A DNA stretch of 64,000 nucleotides, taken from the NCBI GenBank assembly GCA_036873755.1, contig JAVTVY010020379.1, positions 1 to 64,000 of the forward strand, given 5' to 3'. Of this stretch, positions 54,093 to 64,000 are shown one piece after another. Below the pieces are notes generated by a model. The model ran no database searches, was not told the DNA's origin, and was given only the letters and a program-made list of their open reading frames with translations. The number at the start of each line of letters is the position of its first letter. The first letter of the stretch is position 1. A program made the position numbers and the translations under genes. Origin of the DNA: Hanleya hanleyi. Taxonomy: Eukaryota > Mollusca > Polyplacophora > Lepidopleurida > Hanleyidae.

Positions 54093-54855
54093 TACAATAT
54101 TTGGCCTACTCGTGTATTATACCCGTACAATGGAGCCTACATTAAGGCTATGATGTTTTATCCGAATTTCTCTACTCAAGGCTATGCCAATCTGGGAGTG
54201 TTTGCTAGTTTCTTGGTATGCGACACTTATTTGTAGTGTGCAGTTTTATCCGATATCCCGTCTATCACTTTTCCTCTACCCCATCTTTGTTTTTGCGACT
54301 TTTGCAGAAAAATCGCGAGTTTCAGAGCTCAATAAGAATGACATAGCATTATGCTTTGACCGGGACAATGAAACCCATGAACAAAGATCAGGAGCCTTGA
54401 CCAGCTTTCGAATGAGGCATGAGAAGCAAAATAAACGTAAAAATAGCTGAAATTCGAGCCAAATTGTCAATAATTTTTCATTCCGAATTTTTCAAAAAAT
54501 TGGGGGGTGGGAGTACAAACTTCGAGATAAAAGGGACAAAACCACAATAATACGCTCTCATTCACTTTAGATCAGGGTGCTGGTGTGATCCGTATTGAAA
54601 ATTAATCATTTTGACATTCACATTGACAATAATGGGACATACAGGTCACTAATCGTAACATATATGCTTAACCAAGGGGAGGTAATTCTGTATAGGTTCA
54701 AATAACATATATGCAAGGACAATGCTATCATACCATGTAGTATGCATAAAATTGAAACATTTCTGACTAAGATAAATGAACTTTACGATCTCGTTCCGTA
54801 TCAAGCCATTACAAGGTCCGAATAAACGCTTTTAATGAGTGTAGTGTAGGAGAAC
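54093..54855 (+). repeat. 0.76-kb monomer without family 2 element (empty site)
   Basis: ACATTAAGGCTATG has a single TTAA where neighbouring monomers hold the miniature element between two TTAAs. The flank (TTATCCGAATTTCTCTACTC) is diverged from the filled copies. Confidence 0.85.
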
Positions 54856-56288
54856 ATACAATATTTGGCCTACTCGTGTGTTATACCCGTACAATGGAGC
54901 TTACATTAAGGGTGCATTCCACACCTAAATGATGTTCGGTTAAAAATAGACATGGGTTCGGGTCTTCGGCCTTAAATATTTGTAAAATCTTTAACAAAAC
55001 CCCTGTAAAAGTATATATTTTCCGAATGGGCACACTCATGCCATTATTTCAGAAGACAAATGAGCTATTGAAATTGAAAAGGAAAGACATGCAATCCTCC
55101 TTAAACCTTCTTCAACTTTTCTGAAAAACTCCATAAAATGTACGAAAATATGTCAAATTCGACCCACCATCCAGAGAAAACAAACGAAATGATTTTCTTG
55201 TTAGACATGTGAACGTTTCTTCGTCCAACGGACATTTTAGAAAGGCGAAAAAAACAGGGGATCGACCTACTCGTTTTTTGTAAAATTTTATCGCTATAAA
55301 AGAATCATCATTTTCGTTTCCCGAAAAATTGAGAATTTTGGCCTGCCAGATATTCAATTCCGGAAACGATTAACTCCGTAGTGGCGAGTAGGTGCGATCG
55401 GCTAGCAATTGTTATATTCCCGTTTGAAGAATTGGTTATGTCCAGCAAGGTGATACTATAGATATCAGTTAGTAGAAAGAGAAGAAGAATTAACATGCTG
55501 TCAAAAACAGGCGACCTTCCTTAATATGAAATTAGGGAGGGGCCATTCGTGCGAAACCGTGGCATAGAGTGGAGTGCACCCTTAAGGCTAGGGTGTTTTC
55601 TCAGAATTCCTGTTCTCAAGGCTATGCCAATCTGGGAGTGTTTGCGAGTTTCTTGGTATGCGACACTTGCTTGTAGTATGCAGTGTTATCGGATATCCCG
55701 TCAATCACTTTCCCCCTACCCCATCTTTGTTTTTGCGACTTTTGCTGAAAAATCGCGAGTTTCAGAGCTCAATAAGAATATCATGCTTTGACCGTGACAA
55801 TGAAACCCATGAACAAAGATCAGGAACGTTGACCAGCTTTCGAGTGAGGCATGAGAAGCAAAATAAACGCAAAAATAGCTGAAATTCGAGTCAAATTGTC
55901 AATAATTTTTCATTCCGACTTTTTCAAAAAATTGGGAGGTGGGAGTACAAACTTCGAGATAAAAGGGACAAAACCACAATAATACGCTCTCGTTCACTTT
56001 AGATCAGGGTGCTGGTGTGATCCGTATTGAAAATTAATCACTTTGACATTCACATTGACAATAATGGGACATACAGGTCACTAATCGTAACATATATGCT
56101 TAACCAAGGGGAGGTAATTCTGTATAGGTTCAAATAACATATATGCAAGGACAATGCTATCATACCATGTAGTATGCATAAAATTGAAACATTTCTGACT
56201 AAGATAAATGAACTTTACGATCTCGTTCCGTATCAAGTCATTACAAGGTCCGAATAAACGCTTTTAATGAGTGTAGTGTAGGAGAACA
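54856..56288 (+). repeat. 0.76-kb monomer with family 2 element, copy 4
   Basis: The miniature element is at 54910-55581, TTAA at 54906-54909 and 55582-55585. The length (about 1433) equals the empty monomer plus the element. Confidence 0.85.
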
Positions 56289-56855
56289 TACAATATTTGG
56301 CCTACTCGTGTATTATACCCGTACAATGGAGCTTACATTAAGGGTGCATTCCACATCTAAATGATGTGCGGTTAAAAATAGACATGGGTTCGGGTCTTCA
56401 GCCTTAAATATATGTAAAATCTTTAACAAAACCCCTGTAAAAGTATATATTTTCCGAATGGGCACACTCATGCCATTATTTCAGAAGACAAATGAGCTAT
56501 TGAAATTGAAAAGGAAAGACGTGCAATCCTCCTTAAGCCTTCTTCAACTTTTCTGAAAAACTCCATAAAATGTACGAAAATATGTCAAATTCGACCCACC
56601 ATCCAGAGAAAACAAACGAAATGATTTTCTTGTTAGACATGTGAACGTTTCTTCGTCCAACGGACATTTTAAAAAGGCGAAAAAAACAGTGGGTCGACCT
56701 ACTCGTTTTTTGTAAAATTTTATCCCTATAAAGGAATCGTCATTTTCGTTTCTCGAAAAATTGAGGATTTTAGCCTGCCAGATATTCAATTCCGGAAACG
56801 ATTAATGTAGTGGCGAGTAGGTGCGATCGGCTAGCAATTGTTATATCCTGTATCC
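56289..56855 (+). repeat. Truncated monomer with partial family 2 element, copy 5
   Basis: The TTAA is at 56338-56341 and the element begins at 56342. Homology stops near 56846 and is followed by unrelated sequence (TGTATCCTATCC). Confidence 0.8.
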
Positions 56856-56929
56856 TATCCTATAAATATACTGTTGTCATTTTTCTTCCAAATTTCTGCT
56901 TTTCTTCCAGGATAATTGTGCAGGATGTA

Positions 56930-57240
56930 TCTTAATTCACACCAGACTAAATTTATCATGCAGTTTTTGAGAAGAAAACACATAATTAAAAAAAAATCGA
57001 AAAAATCCGACCGAAAAATTGACCCAAAATGGCTGTTTTTGAAGGTGACGTCACTATGCCGTCATCAAAGCGGTCATCTTGGATTTTTCTTGCATTTTCT
57101 GATAGAGCTTCACCTAAGGGTACAGTGTGGTAAGATTCTGCTTCCTACATGTAGTTTTAGGGGTAAGACAAATGTTTTCGGAGGAGGTCGAAATGACCCC
57201 CAGGCCTGGACAGGTCCCAAAAAGCCCAGGCCAGATCAAT
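56930..57240 (-). mobile_element. Partial family 1 TTAA element, inverted
   Basis: CCCAAAAAGCCCAGGCCAGAT inverted matches the start at 41058. The interior TTCTGATAGAGCTTCACC and AGTGTGGTAAGATTC matches 41165-41215. A second end-like GGCCAGATAAGG plus TTAA lies at 57689-57704. Confidence 0.6.
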
Positions 57241-57940
57241 CTCAGTAAACTCAGATAAAATATCACGGAATATTATATCTGAATTCAGCCCTATATAAAT
57301 CCCATGTGAATCTAAAACAATATTTGTTAGCCAATCAGGTGGCTAGTTTGTTGAAATCACGCCCAGAGTAATTACACACGGTAGCACGTGGACTAATATA
57401 TAAACATTATCGGGAAACATGGATATGGCATCATTTCCAGACAGATCCGTGAAGATCAAAGAGTTTACTCCCGCCGAAAAGTCTAGCTTTGTTAGGGGGT
57501 AGAAAATATCAAAAGATTATGCCGCGCGAGAAGTAAACGTCGATCATTGTCAGAGAGAAAAGTCAGAAATGGTCGTGATTGGCTTATTATAGGATCTCGC
57601 AGAATATAGGCGAACATTTCGCACGAAGTTTTCATAGCGTTACGTCTAGATGGTATTCCCCTGATTTACCCTGGTTTACCTAGGTTGAGGCCAGATAAGG
57701 TTAAAACTACTTTGATGCAAACTGTTGGCCCCAGAGCCGTTGCGTCAAGTATCCCCATGCTAATTCATAAAGCATTATTCATTTTGTGCAATACATATAT
57801 TTATTTTTCTCCACAGCGGTAGCATATAGATTTCTGCATGCCCAACTGTCGGTTACTGTTTTCTTGTATATACATCTTAGATAAAATTATAGGGAGTAAG
57901 TTTCATGGGATTTTAATGCCTTGTGCTTAACTGTGTTTAC
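57241..57940. other. No gene identified
   Basis: It is unassigned, apart from the family 1-like end at 57689-57704. Confidence 0.4.
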
Positions 57941-58145
57941 ATACATGACCGCTAGCCTCACACCGCTGAACCGGCAAGGGTTCGAGCCCAGCTGGTCCAT
58001 GTGTGAAAGTCTGTCAGTTACTTACCGAAGGGCGGTGGTTCTCTCCGGGTACTCCGGCTTCCTCCACCAACCAAACTGACTGTCACCATATGAGTGAAAC
58101 AAACTTGAGTGTGACATTAAGCCAAATTCCCTCCCTCCCTCCTTA
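57941..58145 (+). repeat. tRNA-related SINE
   Basis: B-box-like GGGTTCGAGCCC (57979-57990), the block GGCGGTGGTTCTCTCCGGGT ACTCCGGCTTCC, and a tail ending GACATTAAGCCAAATTCCCT with CCCTCCCT repeats. I associate this SINE type with molluscs. Confidence 0.65.
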
Positions 58146-58790
58146 CGTACATGATTATTGATTGACTGTTGAAATGCTCGAGATTTTATGTCTGGCATAG
58201 AACTTACCTGTTATTACCACGTAAAAACTGTACTCGAGTGCTTAAGTGCTTATGAGATCTAGAGCCATTGATACTGATAAAGGAGGATGGTGGAACGGAT
58301 CAATAATATTATCATTGTCCCCTAAACCTGAGGTGAGAAAATTCTCCCATTTTTTTGTATATGTATGTAATTAACCCTGTATAAATGCATACCCAGCCGT
58401 CAAAGCTGAATTGGGCTTTCCTTCATTCAAGCCTAAAGTATCAGTATGTTCAAAAACGATACTTTCTGGAGGAGTGTATGCCATTGCTTCAACTGGAACC
58501 CGTAATATTTGCCACGATTATCCAGATACCATGTTTTCATGAATGCTTGAATAATCCCAAGTCCAAAAAGCTCAAAGCTTAAACTCTTTTAATTCAGCTG
58601 AGTAAATAGTAATACATGTGATGTAATTTTGCTGAGAAGACTGTTGAAATCATTCTATTACCGCGATTATCATTCTGATTGTCATTATCATTTATGATTG
58701 CAGTGTGTAAATCTTTGGCACTAATTTCGTAACGTGGCTACGGGTCATTTGAATGCCATTTGTTTAACATCCACATGGTGCGATTTGGAG
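58146..58790. other. No gene identified
   Basis: Only short frames are visible. Confidence 0.4.
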
Positions 58791-58794
58791 TGTA

Positions 58795-59328
58795 CCGCAG
58801 CCTGGGGGAGGGGGGCGAAAAGTGCTCCCCCCCTATATATTTTCGCTATCGCTAAGGCAAGTGGGCTGAAACTTGCCACACTATATCTTTGGGTCAAGCT
58901 CTACAAGAAAATGTAAGAAAGTCTCAGATGGCCGCCATAATGACGTCACTGTGACGTCATCTCCAAAAAGAGCGTTTTTGAACGATTTTTCGGTCAGAAT
59001 TTTCGAATTTTTCATTTTGTTATTTTCTTCGCAAATACTGCATGATAAATTAGTAAAAAATAATCTGATATGAAATAAAATAACTTTTACCCACTGTTCC
59101 ATACAGAAAAGCAATTGTTTTGAAGAAATATGACGAAAACATGACTTTTCTGGTACCCCACATTGCCGCCATTTTGAATTTACCCATGATCCTCTGCTCG
59201 GGGGGTTATGGAAATAGGCTCAAAATGACCCCAATATGATAATCGAAAAAGTCAGGGAGTTTCAGCTCTCAATTGTTTGTCGTTCCGGAGATAGAGGAGA
59301 AAAACCAACGGGGGCCAGGTAGGGTTAA
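58795..59328 (+). mobile_element. Family 1 TTAA element, left-truncated
   Basis: It matches 41100-41653 (ACTTGCCACACTATA, GGGTCAAGCTCTAC, ACCCATGATCCTCTGCTCGG) and ends GGGGCCAGGTAGGG plus TTAA (59325-59328). Confidence 0.75.
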
Positions 59329-60272
59329 AGCGTGACAGAAATACAGTAATCATGGAAAGGACGTGGATATTGATTACGAAAAAAGAATACGGAACAATGA
59401 TATGGTTCGTGATGTCTTGTTGTTATCGTTGGCCACTGTTGACTGCTTCTCTCTTGTAAGAAACTATCTTGTGCTCATTTCTATTACTGCTGGCAGCTTG
59501 GCGCTAATATTGTCTTGTTAATTAGGTAGTTTGATTATTTAAGCGGAAATTTTTCATGTGCGACAATTGGCTAATGAATGTGGGATGTAACACTCCCTAC
59601 TTAGTCTGGTTTATAAGAATAGGACACATATCTTATTAACAATTATTCCACCTGTGATAAGGATATGCAAATCATGCGAGTATTGAAGAGAGGTGGGTGT
59701 GGTTTAGAGCCTTGAGTTTTCAAAGTTTCAGCGCTATCTTACCAACTCTGCATCAACACATTAATCTGTCCAAAGAAATTCGACGGATTTTTTCCACAAT
59801 GTATTACACAAAATCCCACCCAGAACAATTGTTACCGTTGTTAACTGGTTAAATAGGTTGATTTAAGGGCGCCGGTTGGGGGGAACGCCGGCTGGTGTAG
59901 GAATGGGTAAAACACTCCAATTCCTAATAGATTATATCGAATCAAGTATGCCAAATACGGTACACCCACATAGTCAATGCTTTTTAATGCTAGAATGTAC
60001 CTCATTTTGTGCATCATGAAATAGATGCATATGTTCGATCGTAGATTCGCTAGGTATATTTCGTAAGCACTCTCTACAGCAATGACCCTAGCCCAATCTT
60101 GCCGAAGTTGCTGGACTTACATAGAGGTAACGGTAAAAGAAATATTGGGCAAAACTGGAATTGGGCAAAATTAACAGTCACAGAACAGTACAGTTCTGGC
60201 GAATCGGATTGATTATTTCGTGTTTTTTTTAGACGGTTCATGAATCTCCGAAGAATTACCTGTTTTCGTGAT
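59329..60272 (+). repeat. Diverged copy of the 38860-39830 repeat
   Basis: Shared blocks include TGTTGACTGCTTCTCTCTTG, TGTTAACTGGTTAAATAGGT and AACACTCCAATTCC. No gene is seen. Confidence 0.6.
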
Positions 60273-63200
60273 AGTAGACCAGCCACCCAACCCAAAGATG
60301 GCTAGAAAACTTTTTGATGGCATCGCGTGTTAAAATCCAGGCTTAATCAACTCTACATGGTGTGCAGATTACGATGTGACCGGATGACATTCTCACTTTT
60401 GACCGTTAAGGTCATTTTTAGGTCATAAAGGCCATTAGAGGTCAAATAAGGATAAAGTATCTAGTTTTTGCAATATCTTCGTAAAGGAAGAGTGATTGTG
60501 ACCGATTTTTTTAACTTGCTTCATTTTTGTTCTGGTCTTACTTACTGGTGATTTGCATATTCACAGATGCAATGGATTATGGGAAATTTTAACACTACCA
60601 AACCTTGGGGGGGGGGGGCATTGTGGCCCCCTTCCCAAACTTTCTGCCCTATATTCGAATCGGTACAAAAATTGAAAGCTGACACTCCATGGCTTTGTAG
60701 TTTATCATACTGGGGTCATGTTGAGCCTATTTGCATAGCTACGAGCAGAAAATCATGAGTAAATTCAAAATGGCGGCCATGTGGCGTATCAGAAAAAAAA
60801 TGTTGTTTTCGTCATTTTTGGTTAAAATTCTTTTCTGCGAGGGAAAAGGGACAAAAACTATTTCATTTTACATCAGATGATTATTTACTAAGTTATCATG
60901 CAGTTTTTGTGAAGAAAACACATAAATAAAAAAATAGAAAATCATCACGTGGCCATCTTGGATTTTTAAAACATTTTCTCGTAGAGCTTGATCCAATGGT
61001 ATAGTGTGGTAAGATTCAGCTCCCTAGCTGGAGGGACAAGAAAAACATTTAGGGGGAGCAATGATCCCAAATTAGCGAGCCAAACCAAGAAGATGGTGGC
61101 ATCGTTTGTTAAAAGCTGTCATCCATGCTTAATCAACCCTACATGGCGTGGGGATTGAGATGTGATCGGATGACATTCTCATTTTTTACCTTGAAGGACA
61201 TTTTTTAGGTCATGAATGTCAAGAGATATCAAATAAGGGTAAGTTATCTATTTTTTTCAATATCTTCGTATAGGAAGAATAATTACCACATCATGGTTGG
61301 TAATATTTTATTATGCGATTTGCGTATTCACGGATGCAAAGTATTATGTGAAAATTCAATATAACATCCACCGCCATGTGTAAGTGTAGTGCCCTATTGA
61401 TCTGGTTCTAATCCCCGATCCGCATGATCGAAACTTCAAAATTATCAGTTTTATAGCTCAACTGACAAAATTGTCCGTCAACAAAGGAAATGATTGCTCA
61501 TGATTGTTGGACAGGACCGGGCTGTCACAAGCCGGAAGCTACACACAGAAACATGTATGGTATTGCTCTTGTACAAGTAGCTTGTCTACCAGTCAGATGC
61601 AAGATAAAGTGGTTTTAGATATTCTTTTTGGAACATATGAGCAACATTCCATAAAAATGGAGGGACACGGGTACCCGTGTTCGTAGTCAGATTGTCAGGA
61701 TAATTACCTTTTTCCAGGTATCCCTAGCTGTTTGTAGTCAGATGGTCAGGAATATTACCTTTGACTAGGTATCCCTGTTTGCAGTCAGATGGTCAGGATA
61801 TAATTACCCCTTATGAAGGAACTGGCTTGTCACCTAACCATACCTACGAGGCCTTAGCTTAATATTTGTCAGAAGAGTTAAACATAGTTTGATAATCAGA
61901 CAAGTACATATGGTAGTTCCTGGATGATTTCATCACTGAAGGGTCATAGAATTCAACATTATACAGCGAAGTTTGCTATGAAGAGATGCATATAGTCACT
62001 CTTTTGAGACGGGTTTACCAGCTGAAAGATTGAATTGTTAGTCTGGTAACCACCAATAAACAATCCTCTATGTGGACTCTGGTACCACCAAATGCTTGGT
62101 GACTTTTACAGGCTCTCGTTGCATCAGTAGAAATCACTATAATGGAGAATAACTCATTTGTTTAATTGTTTATGAGGTGACCACACCAACAGTAAAATTT
62201 TGAAACGCAATTGTCCTGGTGTGCAATCATGAGTCATGCTTCATTTTTGGATGGATGCCCAGAATGGCGCGACCACAACCCCTATTACCGACTCAGGCCC
62301 TATTCGATTCATGGATTGAAGAGTAGGGCTGATACCATAGCTCTGTTAACTTGAAATCGTGCATGTGAGATGTAAGCGACGCCAGAGCTATTAGACCTGA
62401 TGCCATCACACTTTGACTAATGTATGAAAATTGTAGAAGATTGCAAAAGCGCTTCAAGGTTTGCCCAAATAGCAGCCTGAAATTAGGTGTCGTGAGTGAT
62501 AGATGAAAGGAGGGGTATAATTTTGAATTCTTGGGGCAAGAGGTCTTATATGTTTCAACAAATCTGCATAAAAGCCGTTACCGGTATGCGAATCAGTACA
62601 TGTTTTCGATCAAAGACATTGCATGTTGTTTGAGATAAGAAAAATGTTCCATATAGGACTAAATCAACGATTAACCAAATTTCTGAAGACATCTCATGGC
62701 CACCATTTCAAATCCATGTGTGAACCGTTACACCTAGGATTATGTGAAATGCACTGCAATGCAAATATAGGATAAGTTTCTAATGGAGGAAGAGTCACAC
62801 CAGAAGCTGTCCCCCCTCCCACCAGTCCTGGTAGGTTTAATGTCAGCTGCTAGAGGCTGTCCTAGCTTATTATTTTAGGTTTATGTGTGGTCCAATGAAC
62901 TATATGTGCTGCCACCTGTGCTATTAATGTTGCAGTATAACTCACCCTCATATTTCCTGGTGGATCAGTAAATACAATACTTAGTGGATGTATATGACAG
63001 CCATATTGGAAAATGAACGAAAATACACGACTATTAGATTTCTTGATGCGTTAATTCCCAGAAAATGTCTCAGACATTCTATCCCAACAATATCACGAAT
63101 TAAGGAGATGTCTGGTGAAATGCAAAATGTAAATGCACAAATACAGCTTGGCATACGCCATTTTCAGAATCAGCAGGTCCAAATTTTGTAAAAGAAAAAA

Positions 63201-63954
63201 AAAACAAAAAACAACATTATACCTCATTCTACCCACAAATGCCTTAATATCAACTTTCCAGAGCCTTTTCCGGTTTTGGGACTAGTAAAAAGAACATATT
63301 TCCGACCCTGTTCGCACAGGTACATGCTGAGATGAAGCCGGCGTTCACGTCGGGAGTGTCACTTCAGTGGCCATGTGGCTGTCAGATGTGCATATGCGTA
63401 GTAAATGATACCGAAACTACATATATTACATATGGCTGCCACTTTGAATTTCTCACGATTCCAATCTGATGGATAAGGATCCACAATGACCCAACTGTGT
63501 TCAGATATAAAGGAAGCTCGCCTTGTTTAACAGTTAGAAATCGCCTTGTTAAGCAGTTACAATTAGTAGTTATATGTATGGGCAACTTTGACTACTTCAG
63601 AGTGAGATTTGCATGACATTTACGGGGCGCCATATTGAATTTTCCCATGATCATTTGTACCAGTGATTATGCAGATATTTTCAAAATGAGCCCACTTGAA
63701 TAAACTTTCAAGTGTTAAAAGATTGAGCCAGCTTCAATCTTCAATTACTAGGCTTTCACGAAAAGTTCGATAAAATATCCTGAATTGAACCCACGTGACC
63801 TATTTGGCCTAAAAATGACCTTTAAGGTCAAAAGCGAGAATGTCATCCGGTCACATCTCAATCCCCACAACATGTAGAGTTGATTAAGCGTGGATGATTG
63901 CTTTCAACACGCGATGCCATCAAAAGTGTTTTTTCATCTCTTGGCTGGCCTACT
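60273..63954. mobile_element. 3.7-kb region bounded by 190-bp inverted repeats
   Basis: The left end AGTAGACCAGCCA (60273) pairs with the right end TGGCTGGCCTACT (to 63954). Homology extends about 190 bp (GATGGCATCGCGTGTT, CTTAATCAACTCTACATG, GTGACCGGATGACATTCTC). A second direct copy of the left repeat begins at 61078. The segment 60590-61075 is related to the family 1 interior, inverted. No gene or target duplication is seen; it may be a composite of repeats. Confidence 0.5.
61300..63540. other. Interior stretch without recognisable genes
   Basis: Positions 61685-61800 carry three short repeats of GTAGTCAGAT(G/T)GTCAGGA-ATTACC. Otherwise nothing is identified. Confidence 0.4.
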
Positions 63955-64000
63955 ATGAGCTTTAATCAACAATTTACGTGTACCGGTATTGTAATTCGAA

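Noticed and set aside
54093..54855. Precise piggyBac excision footprint
   Set aside because: A single TTAA fits excision, but the flanks are more diverged than in filled monomers, which favours a never-filled monomer.

Overview
The window looks like non-coding, repeat-rich DNA from an invertebrate animal genome. I recognise no ordinary host gene. Two SINE-type fragments (about 845-1130 and 57950-58145) have the look of SINEs I associate with molluscs, so a marine mollusc is my best guess. A lancelet or another marine invertebrate cannot be excluded.

The main content is a family of large DNA elements with Polinton/Maverick-like hallmarks. Element 1 (5080-18158) starts AGTAGTATA and ends with its inverse, and is flanked by an exact 6-bp duplication, TGGGTC. 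It is almost entirely a head-to-head palindrome: two arms of about 6.3-6.5 kb around a 311-bp spacer that contains a tRNA-Leu(UAA)-like gene. Element 2 (29974-38731) has the same AGTAGTATA end and a 6-bp duplication, ATTATG. Element 1 is itself inserted in a third relative, Element 0 (window start to at least 19195), whose outer inverted repeats match at 1-1620 and 18250-19195.

All three share a module order: TATA-driven C2H2 zinc-finger gene(s), a 3' RNA hairpin followed by AATAAA, an array of TGACGTCA (CRE-type) repeats, an array of TGCGCATGCGCA (NRF1-type) repeats, and further tandem repeats before the terminus. Elements 1 and 2 carry a conserved pair of three-finger genes fused to a second conserved domain (YNFRL and QRPNTxW motifs). 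From memory this domain resembles the region preceding type-B DNA polymerase in large invertebrate elements. Polymerase, integrase, ATPase and capsid genes are not seen, so these copies look non-autonomous. The proteins may bind the element's own repeats, but that is inference.

Element 2 sits in the 3' tail of a retroelement. Its left repeat is in turn interrupted by a Penelope-like reverse-transcriptase copy (30378-32521, broken by a stop and frameshifts) whose own tail is related to the target and shows an uninterrupted version of the insertion site.

The remaining sequence (19200-29970 and 38740-64000) is a mosaic. It holds a 61-bp satellite with a dimeric higher-order half, foldback elements, minisatellites with internal dyads, two TTAA-flanked (piggyBac-type) miniature element families, a tandem array of 0.76-kb monomers carrying one of them, a gag-only-looking LTR retrotransposon (48192-52706), and dispersed copies of diverged repeats.
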